Source of the DNA: a virus
Strand: one strand, 5' to 3'
DNA length: 21,901 nucleotides
Virus record (IMG/VR): IMGVR_UViG_3300042465_002456
Location: 1 to 21,901 of that record
In this document: positions 1-5,510 of the stretch, in pieces
Layout of the letters: every line of letters begins with the position of its first letter
Numbering within the stretch: the first letter of the stretch is position 1
Position numbers and translations under genes: made by a program
The notes under the pieces: generated by a model
What the model was told of the DNA's origin: nothing
What the model saw: the letters and a program-made list of their open reading frames with translations, nothing else
The model's database searches: none

Positions 1-166
1 AGTAACTCTTGCCATTGTAAGAGAATACTGCAATGCCTTTTCCATTCAGTGCGTACTCTTTTACCTTCCAAGGCCAGCATAGTTCTATGTGTATCTTGCC
101 ATCATTCAAACCGCCAGTCATATCGTATCTACGAAAAATATCTGTTAGCTGATTCCTACGCGCCAT
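1..166 (-). CDS. HNH homing endonuclease-like protein, 5' part only (runs off the left edge)
   Basis: The frame opens with ATG at 166 and stays open for 55 codons to the window edge, so the C-terminus is missing. It begins MARRNQLTDIFRRYDMTGG and goes on to CWPWK, then NGKGIAVFSYNGKSY. A CW-W motif followed by a G-x-F-x-x-(N)GK-x-Y strand is typical of the N-terminus of HNH_3-type phage endonucleases, whose HNH residues lie downstream. GGAG lies 7 nt upstream of the ATG. The start overlaps the 3' end of the HNH gene at 156-578 by 11 nt. The first 13 residues nearly match the opening of the short ORF at 612-680. Family call is inference from the partial sequence; an AP2/HNH-type protein is the main alternative. 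Confidence 0.6.
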   Translation of the reverse strand, partial: MARRNQLTDIFRRYDMTGGLNDGKIHIELCWPWKVKEYALNGKGIAVFSYNGKSY

Positions 167-578
167 CATAATGCTCCACTCTATGACAGTTAGAACACAG
201 CAACACACATTTATCCAATTCTACTCTTATTATTTCCCAGTCGTTGTGAAACATAGCTCCTACTGTATTGTCCTTTGTCTCTCCATCTCTGTGATGAAAG
301 TCGAACGCTGCTCTATGAAATACTCCTTCACACTTCACACATTTGCCACCCAAATACGCAATGGCTTTGTCTTTATTTACTTGTCGAACCATACGCCTAG
401 CCGCTTTTATCTTATCTTTATTTTTTTCTACGTACGCTTTCATCTTTGTGTAGTGGGCATCCCATTGTTCTTGAGTCCACTTAGCTCTGCGATTGTTCTG
501 ACTTATTCTATCAGCTTCGCGCTTTGCTTTCTTCTCTTCTTCGATATCAGCTTTAAGATCATCAATAGACATACTCAT
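156..578 (-). CDS. HNH endonuclease, zinc-ribbon type (140 aa)
   Basis: This is a small free-standing HNH nuclease of the kind that spreads in phage genomes by cutting DNA. Numbered from ATG 578, a basic, coiled N-terminal half (to about residue 75) is followed by C80-x2-C83, then the FDFHHRD segment with H95-H96, then LLCSNCH with C128, C131 and H132, and H136. The four cysteines would bind structural zinc, and the HH and downstream His are the expected nuclease and metal residues. A longer frame reaches a TTG at 593, but GGAGG at 587-591 sits 8 nt before ATG 578 and decides the start. The gene stands between two ORFs that both open with MARRNQLTDIF, suggesting insertion into, or next to, an older endonuclease locus. 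Confidence 0.9.
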   Translation of the reverse strand: MSMSIDDLKADIEEEKKAKREADRISQNNRRAKWTQEQWDAHYTKMKAYVEKNKDKIKAARRMVRQVNKDKAIAYLGGKCVKCEGVFHRAAFDFHHRDGETKDNTVGAMFHNDWEIIRVELDKCVLLCSNCHRVEHYDGA

Positions 579-611
579 TGAACTGTCCTCCAATGGTTCA
601 AGTATGCATAC

Positions 612-680
612 TCATACTGACATGTCAAGGTCAAATATATGTCGTTTGAAGATGTCAGTTAGTTGATTACGTCGGGCCAT
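612..680 (-). pseudogene. 22-residue ORF, possible truncated paralogue of the partial HNH gene
   Basis: ATG 680 opens MARRNQLTDIFKRHIFDLDM and stops at TGA 612-614. Twelve of the first 13 residues are identical to those of the gene starting at 166, with one K/R change. Most of the nucleotide differences between the two are silent, so the pair looks old and protein-constrained, not a recent copy. The ORF overlaps the end of 667-894 by 14 nt, echoing the 11-nt overlap at 156-166. TAAGG lies about 10 nt upstream. It may be the remnant of an HNH_3-type gene whose body was lost or replaced by the HNH gene at 156-578, or a short translated peptide. Confidence 0.5.
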
Positions 681-894
681 TTGGATGTAGCCTTACTGTC
701 TCTTCGTATTCACGTTCTATCTTATTCAAATCTTCCCACTGATTCAAAGCATCAACAATCAATGATGCATTCTTCTGATCCAATCCTACTGCAATAGGAT
801 CAACAGAACCGTTACGTGAATATATCTTGTACAGTTCTACGCAGTGTTTGTGTGGGCCGTAGTAATAGTGCTCGCCTTCTAGTTCTTTAGCCAT
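667..894 (-). CDS. Hypothetical small phage protein (75 aa)
   Basis: I do not recognise the family. The protein is soluble and acidic to neutral, with an aromatic and histidine-rich opening (HYYYGPHKHC), a short strand-like stretch (VDPIAVGLDQKNASLIVDAL) and a charged C-terminal helix (DLNKIEREYEETVRL). No signal peptide or membrane segment is visible. GAGG lies about 8 nt before ATG 894, and the gene begins 5 nt after the end of 900-1181, so translation is probably coupled. The short MARRNQ ORF starts inside its last codons. As part of the leftward accessory operon, a regulatory or host-takeover role is possible but nothing here shows it. Confidence 0.75.
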   Translation of the reverse strand: MAKELEGEHYYYGPHKHCVELYKIYSRNGSVDPIAVGLDQKNASLIVDALNQWEDLNKIEREYEETVRLHPNGPT

Positions 895-899
895 TGCAT

Positions 900-1181
900 T
901 TACCTCGCTTCACTTTCTTGATTTCTAATCTCTACAAGTTTAGCATCCATACGTTTGGCGTATGAGATTGCTTCGTCTGCGAGTTGTACTAGATAGTTGT
1001 CTTGTTGTTCGTTAGCGATAGTACGTATTTCTTCTAGTACTGCGCAGATAGGGCGATGACGTGTCATGTATGACGTGGTGCGAGCGGCCATTGTTTCCTC
1101 TGGTTCAGAGTAAGGCGTATGCCTCTCCAGCCAATCTGGAGAGGTTATGATGTCCCAATAGTAATCTTTAACTTTACTCAC
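900..1181 (-). CDS. Hypothetical helical protein (93 aa), GTG start
   Basis: Unrecognised. The sequence opens MSKVKDYYWDIITSPDWLERH and is then mostly helical and charged, with a possible amphipathic pair of helices from about residue 45 (ICAVLEEIRTIANEQQDN) to 88 (DEAISYAKRMDAKLVEIRNQ). No membrane segment, signal peptide or catalytic motif is visible. The start is a GTG inside TAGTG, where the last base of the DUF932 gene's stop codon is the first base of this start. That 1-nt overlap indicates translational coupling, and the conserved operon spacing supports the gene's reality more than its composition does. Confidence 0.75.
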   Translation of the reverse strand: MSKVKDYYWDIITSPDWLERHTPYSEPEETMAARTTSYMTRHRPICAVLEEIRTIANEQQDNYLVQLADEAISYAKRMDAKLVEIRNQESEAR

Positions 1182-2164
1182 TACTTGGCCATTTCTAGCA
1201 CAGTCTTGAGTGCATCTTCACGAATCTTAGCACCAGCACCGAACCAGCTATTATTCAGGCGTGATTCGTTATCACTAATACGATTCTTGTTGTGATCGAG
1301 CATGTACGTGATAGCATTATATCCCTGCCACCACGTACCAGCATTCTTATTAGCACCAGTCTGTGACTCAAGTGCGTCTGATGCGTATTCAAATGCACGA
1401 GGACGACGCATTTCAGTGATGCCTCGCTTCTCGTCAACTACTACTTCCTTAGAAGGGAACAGACGCTCAAGGAACTCCTTGAATGCAACACCAGACATAC
1501 GACGTTCAGTCAAATACTCAGACTGTTCCTGCAACTTACGCATGAAGTCAGTAGACAGACCCATCATTTTTTTAGCCTGCTCAGCATCGTACTTGCTACG
1601 ATGATTGAGACGGAATTCAGGGTTAGTATTCTTCTCTCCAAACGCAACAGCGAGAGTGTTAGCACACACTACACGAGTAGCAGTATATTTGCCACGAGCA
1701 GCACCGCCGTCACGCGCGTCTGACATAAGACAATAGCCAGTAACGCTATCATTGTTGGCTAGCGTGAATCCTTTCTTAAGTGCAGCAAGTGCCCAGACTT
1801 TACGGCCTTCATCAAGGATACCTCCGGTTTCCAGTACCATATCTCCACGCTCACAGAATTCATGGAAGAATTGGAAGATATCAGTATTCTGAAGAGGCTT
1901 ATACTGTGTGCCTACGATGCTAAGAGCAGCATGAGTATCGTCACGCTGTAGTACGAAGTGATTAGGATCACAGACAGAAGGCACATCAGGAGCAGGCTTG
2001 TACCAAACAGGACGCTTGCTGATAGTCCAGTCAGCTTTGGCTCGTTTCTGAAATTCAGCAGCAGAGATATACTCATTGCGATCGATCTTAACACCAAGAC
2101 CATGCCACGGTACGTCACGACGTTCAGCGTAACGATAAGCCATTGTTTCTACGTTAGCAGTCAT
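1181..2164 (-). CDS. DUF932 / phage-plasmid-like protein (TIGR03299-like), 327 aa
   Basis: The N-terminus carries the hallmark of this family, an aromatic segment leading to PWHGLG (residues 19-24), and the length (327 aa) is in the family's range. Further family-like parts are KRPVWYKP near 50, the FFHEFCERGDMVLETGG stretch in the middle, a hydrophobic strand with CANTLAVAF after TATRVV, and a C-terminal WWQGYNAITYMLDH segment. The family is common on phages and plasmids of many bacteria; its biochemical role is not established, though links to DNA metabolism have been proposed. GGAGAAG lies 5 nt before ATG 2164, a strong ribosome site. It is the largest gene of the leftward operon. Family call is firm; function is not. 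Confidence 0.85.
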   Translation of the reverse strand: MTANVETMAYRYAERRDVPWHGLGVKIDRNEYISAAEFQKRAKADWTISKRPVWYKPAPDVPSVCDPNHFVLQRDDTHAALSIVGTQYKPLQNTDIFQFFHEFCERGDMVLETGGILDEGRKVWALAALKKGFTLANNDSVTGYCLMSDARDGGAARGKYTATRVVCANTLAVAFGEKNTNPEFRLNHRSKYDAEQAKKMMGLSTDFMRKLQEQSEYLTERRMSGVAFKEFLERLFPSKEVVVDEKRGITEMRRPRAFEYASDALESQTGANKNAGTWWQGYNAITYMLDHNKNRISDNESRLNNSWFGAGAKIREDALKTVLEMAK

Positions 2165-2165
2165 G

Positions 2166-2393
2166 TTACTTCTCCAAAGCTACAGCCCATGCAGGGCTAG
2201 GCGCTCCACTGGGAGCATTAGGTAGTGCAATGATCCATGCTGGTGATAGACCAGTATGTGTGTCGTGCATTGTTCCATACATAGCAGGATGGAAACGTGG
2301 TTGACGCGACTGTTGCTGACTACACGCTGATACTAGTACTAGACTAATCATCAGGAGGCTTAACTTGAAATACATTCTCTGTTCCATCTTCAT
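2166..2393 (-). CDS. Small predicted lipoprotein (75 aa)
   Basis: The N-terminus has a basic start, a hydrophobic core (LSLLMISLVLVSAC) and a lipobox ending at Cys24, with Ser at +2, which in Gram-negative bacteria favours sorting to the outer membrane. The mature part is about 52 residues and Pro-rich, with an internal repeat: LSPAWIIAL and SPAWAVAL separated by PNAPSGAP. Phage lipoproteins of this size include o-spanins and superinfection-exclusion proteins. No i-spanin or other lysis gene is adjacent, so exclusion or envelope modification is an equal possibility. ATG 2393 is the longest start; ATG 2375 (17 residues before the Cys) has GGA at better spacing and may be the true one. The gene overlaps 2344-2601 by 50 nt (32 nt from the shorter start). 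Confidence 0.7.
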   Translation of the reverse strand: MKMEQRMYFKLSLLMISLVLVSACSQQQSRQPRFHPAMYGTMHDTHTGLSPAWIIALPNAPSGAPSPAWAVALEK

Positions 2394-2601
2394 GTACTGT
2401 AGTGTTAGTCATATGTCCGTCTTGGTACAATGTTAGATATGTACCAAGAGTGAAATCAGGATTGTGATGTATCCATACTATCCAATAGCCGGGAGTAGTT
2501 TCAGATAGCCCACCTCCGATATAAACAAACTCTCGAGGCACACGCTCAATTCTCAGTAAGCGTGTGCCCGGCTGTATACCAATAGGTATAGTTGCTTTCA
2601 T
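2344..2601 (-). CDS. Hypothetical beta-rich small protein (85 aa)
   Basis: Unrecognised. Alternating hydrophobic and polar residues with many aromatics (EFVYIGGGLSETTPGYWIVW, then TLGTYLTLYQDGHM) suggest a small beta barrel or sandwich, followed by an acidic tail ending KPPDD. There is no signal peptide. The start ATG overlaps the previous gene's stop as TAATG at 2601-2603, a coupled junction that recurs in this operon. The 3' end overlaps the lipoprotein gene in another frame, so both reading frames are used over a short span. Confidence 0.7.
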   Translation of the reverse strand: MKATIPIGIQPGTRLLRIERVPREFVYIGGGLSETTPGYWIVWIHHNPDFTLGTYLTLYQDGHMTNTTVHEDGTENVFQVKPPDD

Positions 2602-2912
2602 TAGTACTGCGCCATCTCAACAACAGGCTGATCGTCGTTTTCCATATCATTAGGAGCAGGCAGCGCAAGGGGAGCGTGAGTCTCATTCCATCCCTGACGA
2701 CGCAGGTATTCCTTAGCTACGGACATAATGTCCTGTCCCTTGGTAGTCTCACCATACAGTGAACCAACGCGATACTCACACAGTACTTCGCCTTCCTGAA
2801 TACGGCCAGAGACAGTGACTTCCATACGAAAGCTGCCACCAATGTCAGCATCAGCCAACATCTTACGAACAGTGGCGGTAACGGCGATGACCTCACGATG
2901 CAGATTGTCCAT
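2601..2912 (-). CDS. Hypothetical protein (103 aa)
   Basis: Unrecognised. The order is an N-terminal helix (HREVIAVTATVRKMLADADI), a two-strand stretch (FRMEVTVSGRIQEGEVLCEY), a helix (GQDIMSVAKEYLRRQGW), and a Pro-rich acidic tail that looks disordered. The alpha-beta-beta-alpha order with a flexible acidic tail is seen in small nucleic-acid or protein-binding phage factors, but no diagnostic motif is present. AAAGG lies about 10 nt before ATG 2912. The end overlaps the next gene's ATG by one base. Confidence 0.7.
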   Translation of the reverse strand: MDNLHREVIAVTATVRKMLADADIGGSFRMEVTVSGRIQEGEVLCEYRVGSLYGETTKGQDIMSVAKEYLRRQGWNETHAPLALPAPNDMENDDQPVVEMAQY

Positions 2913-2919
2913 GTTGTAT

Positions 2920-3090
2920 TTAACCTTTCTGAATTTCAGCTACGATATCTAGTACTAGTTCAGTATCACGTATCTCAATGCCCATACGATACACGCTAGG
3001 ATCATGAGACTGTAGTTGCTTGAGAATTTTTAGATTATCCTGCGCTGACTCCTTGATTATTGCCAGTTGATAGTCGCTGATCTTGTGCAT
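2920..3090 (-). CDS. Small hypothetical protein (56 aa)
   Basis: ATG 3090 opens MHKISDYQLAIIKESAQDNL, and the 56-codon frame closes with TAA at 2920. The product is helical and charged, with a C-terminal segment ELVLDIVAEIQKG; no membrane span or known motif is visible. AGAAAGGTT upstream of the ATG closely resembles the AGAAAGGTT upstream of the next gene (ATG 2912), which supports real translation. It fills what would otherwise be a 122-nt gap between 2912 and 3035. It overlaps the 3' end of 3035-3343 by 56 nt, longer than other junctions here, so it is less certain than its neighbours. Confidence 0.6.
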   Translation of the reverse strand: MHKISDYQLAIIKESAQDNLKILKQLQSHDPSVYRMGIEIRDTELVLDIVAEIQKG

Positions 3091-3343
3091 GTTTAGTTGA
3101 ACCTTTCTTAACTAGAGTAATACGCACCTCATAACCACACAGATCGATCCATGATAGAATACGATCCCAACTGACACGCCACTTGCCACCGTTTTTCCGC
3201 GTCTCATTGTAGCGAGTGTTGTGTAGCATACGAATGTCCTCGATATCAGCAGCAATCATGATATCGAGCTTGTCTTTGCCTTGCTCTTTCATTGCAGCGA
3301 GTAGAGCAAGGCGCAAGTCATCGCGTGTTGATAGCCCCCACAT
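3035..3343 (-). CDS. Hypothetical protein, faintly XRE-like (102 aa)
   Basis: An N-terminal helix (TRDDLRLALLAAMKEQGKD) is followed by a second (LDIMIAADIEDIRMLHNTRY) and then WRVSWDRILSWIDLCGYEVRI. The last stretch resembles the final helix and strand of small Cro/XRE-type regulators, where 'leu-leu-x-ala-leu-gly-tyr' is followed by a strand. That is a weak resemblance, so DNA binding is only a suggestion. GAGG lies about 9 nt before ATG 3343. The last 19 codons overlap the small gene at 2920-3090, and the C-terminal 25 residues are low in hydrophobics, as in a tail. Confidence 0.7.
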   Translation of the reverse strand: MWGLSTRDDLRLALLAAMKEQGKDKLDIMIAADIEDIRMLHNTRYNETRKNGGKWRVSWDRILSWIDLCGYEVRITLVKKGSTKHAQDQRLSTGNNQGVSAG

Positions 3344-3344
3344 G

Positions 3345-3776
3345 TTACTTGTCCTCTACTTCTTCGCTCCAGATTGGAGAGATGTTGGAGTACTTGTTAG
3401 CCTTAGCATGTCGAATGACACTGTTACGACTGTGATTCGCCTCTACTTCAACACTATATTCATCAACATGGTTGACATCCACAAATGTATAGCTGAACTT
3501 CCACACAGTTTTCGTCTTGGGCTTGGGCGGTGTGGTTAGAGCGGCACGCAGTGCTTCATAACGCTTAGCATTATGATCGCGACGGTCGCCATAGAACTGG
3601 CTCATAGCATTGAGCAACTCATTACTAGGATGTTCAGGCATGACAGGCTGCTGTAGCATCTTTACAATACGATTAGCATTCACAACACTAATCTGTATCA
3701 TAGGAAAAGTACTGCCACTATCAAACAGTTTATTTTGCATATACTGAATCATATCAGCACGTTCATCGTATGCCAT
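3345..3776 (-). CDS. Hypothetical two-part protein (143 aa)
   Basis: Unrecognised at family level. Residues 1-80 are helical and include a segment common in small phage proteins, with Pro-rich spacing, then SNELLNAMSQFYGDRRDHNA and a YEALRAAL helix. After a Pro-Lys linker (PPKPKTK) the C-terminal half is strand-rich: TVWKFSYTFVDVNHVDEYSV, then a helix NSVIRHAKANKY and a final strand. This suggests a helical domain joined to a small alpha/beta domain. GAGGAG lies 8 nt before ATG 3776, one of the best ribosome sites in the operon. The previous gene's stop lies within that spacing. Confidence 0.75.
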   Translation of the reverse strand: MAYDERADMIQYMQNKLFDSGSTFPMIQISVVNANRIVKMLQQPVMPEHPSNELLNAMSQFYGDRRDHNAKRYEALRAALTTPPKPKTKTVWKFSYTFVDVNHVDEYSVEVEANHSRNSVIRHAKANKYSNISPIWSEEVEDK

Positions 3777-3781
3777 TGTCG

Positions 3782-4036
3782 TTACTCCTCTATACCTCTA
3801 GGTACATGATAGATACGATAGCCATAGTCGAGCAGTGTTTCACTGTGTTGTACGATCTTACGAAACTCACACTGAAATATACGGCCTTCGTTGACTAGTG
3901 CTATGCATCGTGAATGATTGATGCCTGTTAGTTTGTGTATCAAAGCAGCAGCGTAAGACAGGCGAGGTGCGGGTGTCTTGCCACTGTGCCTATTACTTCG
4001 CTGTGCTAGTGTGATGCGGAATGTAAGAATAGCCAC
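3782..4036 (-). CDS. Small protein resembling the L7/L12 C-terminal fold (84 aa), GTG start
   Basis: The frame extends upstream to 4132, but that part only shadows the neighbouring gene. The GTG at 4034-4036, one base past the stop of 4038-4319, fits the operon's spacing. The core reads SYAAALIHKLTGINHSRCIA, then LVNEGRIFQCEF, then a helix and GYRIYHV. A helix with (I/L)xxLTGxxxxxA, a strand, a helix and a final G-(Y/A)-x-(V/I)-x-(V/I) strand is the pattern of the ribosomal bL12 C-terminal domain, also found in small phage proteins. If correct, it could touch translation factors, but the key Lys of bL12's GTPase-contact helix is not evident. This is inference at low confidence; the gene itself is likely. 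Confidence 0.6.
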   Translation of the reverse strand: MAILTFRITLAQRSNRHSGKTPAPRLSYAAALIHKLTGINHSRCIALVNEGRIFQCEFRKIVQHSETLLDYGYRIYHVPRGIEE

Positions 4037-4037
4037 G

Positions 4038-4319
4038 TTACATATCCACACGAATGCCACGCTTGTATTCATCAAGCGCAGTAAGGAAGTCATGAAAGTA
4101 TTCAATCTTGTCATCAGAGATACGCAATGCACTTACTGCCTTTTCATTGTTGCTCATACGAGCAGCGTGCTTGAACAGCGCAGACATAGAGTCATGTTCA
4201 TAGTAACGCTGGCGTGGGTTGTGATACGTATCGTTAGTGCTGTTCTCACCAACACGAGTAACAAGTACGAATGGCTTGTTGAAATGCATGGGTGCATTGG
4301 TCTGTACTTGAGCGAGCAT
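4038..4319 (-). CDS. Hypothetical protein (93 aa)
   Basis: Unrecognised. It starts MLAQVQTNAPMHFNKPFVLV, continues with a polar stretch rich in Asn, Arg and Tyr (YHNPRQRYYEHDSMSALFKH), and ends with a helical segment (DDKIEYFHDFLTALDEYKRG). Soluble; no signal. A longer frame reaches 4343, but ATG 4319 follows the previous gene's stop (TAA) by one base and has GGGAAG at good spacing inside that gene's last codons, so the shorter start is chosen. The AAGTAACATG junction recurs before several genes in this operon (for example at 2164 and 3343), a conserved stop-RBS-start format. Confidence 0.7.
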   Translation of the reverse strand: MLAQVQTNAPMHFNKPFVLVTRVGENSTNDTYHNPRQRYYEHDSMSALFKHAARMSNNEKAVSALRISDDKIEYFHDFLTALDEYKRGIRVDM

Positions 4320-4320
4320 G

Positions 4321-4524
4321 TTACTTCCCCTTCTTCTTAACATTATCGTTATAGAACATATCTTCTAGCACCCAATCATCACAGTCCTCAACAGTCGGAG
4401 CACCATGAGCATTGTTATAGAATTCCATAATGCTATCATCAGTGAATCTGTAATCAAGGCCATGACGTGCCTTGTACATGCGACGATAACGATCAATGAT
4501 GTTGTGACGAGTATGTAAGAGCAT
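4321..4524 (-). CDS. Hypothetical protein (67 aa), first gene of the leftward operon
   Basis: Unrecognised. The protein has a basic N-terminal half (RHNIIDRYRRMYKARHGLDY), an acidic middle (APTVEDCDDWVLEDMFYND) and a Lys-rich end (NVKKKGK). Such charge separation is common in small early phage proteins that bind host factors, but no motif supports a specific role. AAGAGGA lies about 8 nt before ATG 4524. It is the promoter-proximal gene, about 80 nt downstream of the -10 box at 4606-4611, so it is probably the first expressed of this set. Confidence 0.75.
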   Translation of the reverse strand: MLLHTRHNIIDRYRRMYKARHGLDYRFTDDSIMEFYNNAHGAPTVEDCDDWVLEDMFYNDNVKKKGK

Positions 4525-4605
4525 GTTGTAGTTCCTCTTAGTGTTAATATTAAATACGACACTTTTGCTTGGTTTCGTCAGGCACTTCTCTCTTCAACTG
4601 TTAAT

Positions 4606-4634
4606 ATAATACCACATAATGCGTGAATTGTCAA
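4606..4634 (-). promoter_or_regulatory. Strong sigma70-type promoter for the leftward operon
   Basis: Read on the minus strand, a perfect -35 TTGACA (4634-4629) is followed by a 17-bp spacer and -10 TATTAT (4611-4606). Transcription would start near 4599 and run left into 4321-4524. Both boxes and the spacing match the host housekeeping consensus closely, so the operon is expected to be read by host RNA polymerase, as early genes are. A perfect 12-bp palindrome lies about 55 bp upstream. Confidence 0.85.
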
Positions 4635-4688
4635 ACCAAGTAGTGCAATGTCGGACACATATTTGAATCCCCAAAGTGCCTGATTTGC

Positions 4689-4700
4689 TGTATCGATACA
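4689..4700. repeat. Perfect 12-bp palindrome, possible operator
   Basis: TGTATCGATACA is self-complementary over all 12 bases. It lies about 55 bp upstream of the -35 box of the leftward promoter, a position suited to an activator or a looping repressor. I saw no second full copy in the window, so the operator role is only inferred. Confidence 0.4.
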
Positions 4701-4824
4701 CTAATAAGATGCTGTCCTGCCTGCATTATATGCGTGTCGCATAGATAGTTACATACTTGTTTGGCGTGATGTGAGGCGTGTTTTTAAGGTTATAGAGATT
4801 GATTTAAGCGTATGTAATGAGGCG

Positions 4825-4838
4825 ATGTATAAAAGATT
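4825..4838. repeat. ATGTATAAAAGATT repeat, copy 1
   Basis: This exact 14-mer recurs at 5434-5447. Both copies lie leftward of a terminator and its A-rich tract and rightward of the next leftward promoter, with a GC-rich stretch next to the ATT end. On the minus strand it reads AATCTTTTATACAT. No sigma70 -35 box is suitably placed, so it could be a phage-specific promoter or a protein-binding site. Confidence 0.5.
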
Positions 4839-4884
4839 ACGGCGGTCGAAGCGTCTGCAAGACTAATTCAATGCCAAAATAAAG

Positions 4885-4924
4885 ACAAATAAAAAGGATG
4901 CAATCAATTAAGACTGCATCCTTT
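4885..4924 (-). terminator. Rho-independent terminator after the 4940-5364 unit
   Basis: A 10-bp perfect stem, AAAGGATGCA (4893-4902) with TGCATCCTTT (4915-4924), closes a 12-nt loop. On the minus strand the stem is followed by TTTTATTTGTC, a T-rich tail, and it lies 16 nt past the stop of 4940-5155. Orientation therefore fits leftward transcripts. The plus strand after the stem lacks a T run. Confidence 0.8.
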
Positions 4925-4939
4925 GTATTGTAGTTAGTA

Positions 4940-5155
4940 CTAATCGAAGTCGATGGAGCTAAGATACCATAACGAGAAGCCAGGCAGCTTCTTCTCAATC
5001 TTAGCAATCTCACGGCCTTGCCAGATACGGATATCAGTCTTGCTCATGCCTTCGCTGTACTTCTTAGCAGCCCAATCGTTGAGGCGCTGTTCTTCCTTCT
5101 GGGCATCTTTGATGTTCATGTTGCTCACTGCTGTCTTTTGTATTGTCAATGGCAT
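4940..5155 (-). CDS. Hypothetical charged helical protein (71 aa)
   Basis: Unrecognised. After a short N-terminal stretch the protein is strongly charged and helical (MNIKDAQKEEQRLNDWAAKK, then MSKTDIRIWQGREIAKIEKK), ending in an aromatic, acidic tail (LPGFSLWYLSSIDFD). No membrane span. ATG 5155 overlaps the stop of the preceding gene as TAATG, so the two are translationally coupled; an internal Met (residue 13) is an alternative start with a weaker ribosome site. It is the last gene before the terminator at 4885-4924. A small regulator or inhibitor is plausible but not shown. Confidence 0.7.
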   Translation of the reverse strand: MPLTIQKTAVSNMNIKDAQKEEQRLNDWAAKKYSEGMSKTDIRIWQGREIAKIEKKLPGFSLWYLSSIDFD

Positions 5156-5364
5156 TAGTTTATCTTTCTACGTTCAACAGTTGTTGCGTTGCCGTGCAGT
5201 ATAATTGACTGCAACTTTTTCTTATTAATACTATACCATTGCTTTTTGGTTGGAATAGCGTAGTCGCTAACATCTTCCCCAATCATTGCAATGTATCGCT
5301 TAGTAGCATCAATACCATTTTGATAAGATGCAGTGAGATATGTTGCCAGTATTAGCTGATGCAA
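5155..5364 (-). CDS. Hypothetical protein (69 aa), probable TTG start
   Basis: The open frame extends to ATG 5424, but a consensus promoter (-35 at 5419-5424, -10 at 5396-5401) lies over its first codons, so transcripts from that promoter cannot include that start. The first start downstream with a ribosome site is TTG 5362-5364, preceded by AAAGGGAAG at 7 nt. From there the product is LHQLILATYLTASYQNGIDA onward, a helical segment, then a basic tail (NKKKLQSIILHGNATTVERR). The family is not recognised. If another upstream promoter is used, the 89-residue form is possible. It is followed directly by the coupled gene 4940-5155. Confidence 0.6.
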   Translation of the reverse strand: MHQLILATYLTASYQNGIDATKRYIAMIGEDVSDYAIPTKKQWYSINKKKLQSIILHGNATTVERRKIN

Positions 5365-5395
5365 TTGATTGCTTCCCTTTCTTGATTCTATAAGC

Positions 5396-5424
5396 ATTAT
5401 AACACATTTAAGTGTGCGTGTCAT
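5396..5424 (-). promoter_or_regulatory. Sigma70-type promoter for the 4940-5364 unit
   Basis: On the minus strand, -35 ATGACA (5424-5419, five of six bases of consensus), a 17-bp spacer, and a perfect -10 TATAAT (5401-5396). The spacer contains ACACTTAAATGTGT, an imperfect inverted repeat that could be an operator. The start point near 5389 gives a short leader before the TTG start at 5364. Confidence 0.75.
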
Positions 5425-5433
5425 ACTAGAGCC

Positions 5434-5447
5434 ATGTATAAAAGATT
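5434..5447. repeat. ATGTATAAAAGATT repeat, copy 2
   Basis: This is the second exact copy of the 14-mer at 4825-4838. It lies 10 bp upstream of the -35 box of the 5396-5424 promoter, and is flanked on its ATT side by a very GC-rich stretch (5447-5466) that stands out from the AT-rich surroundings. Confidence 0.5.
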
Positions 5448-5510
5448 CGCGCGGGCGGCGCGGCCCTGAAAAATTCTATTAACACTAACAGATTTATATA
5501 CAAAAATTAA

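Larger units (their letters stand above)
4525..4939. other. Intergenic control region between two leftward units
   Basis: No gene is supported over these 415 bases. From right to left it holds the terminator of the 4940-5364 unit (4890-4924), an A-rich tract, the repeat ATGTATAAAAGATT (4825-4838) beside a short GC-rich stretch, a palindrome (4689-4700), the leftward promoter (4606-4634) and an 80-nt untranslated leader. A second -10-like TATAAT on the minus strand lies at about 4722-4727 inside GCATATAATGC, but I find no good -35 for it. Confidence 0.7.

Noticed and set aside
171-581. 136-aa plus-strand frame over the HNH gene
   Set aside because: The minus strand encodes a complete HNH zinc-ribbon protein with a GGAGG site; the plus frame has no such support.
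4722-4727. Second leftward TATAAT as a promoter
   Set aside because: The hexamer is perfect, but no -35-like sequence lies 15-19 bp upstream and no extended -10 TG is present.
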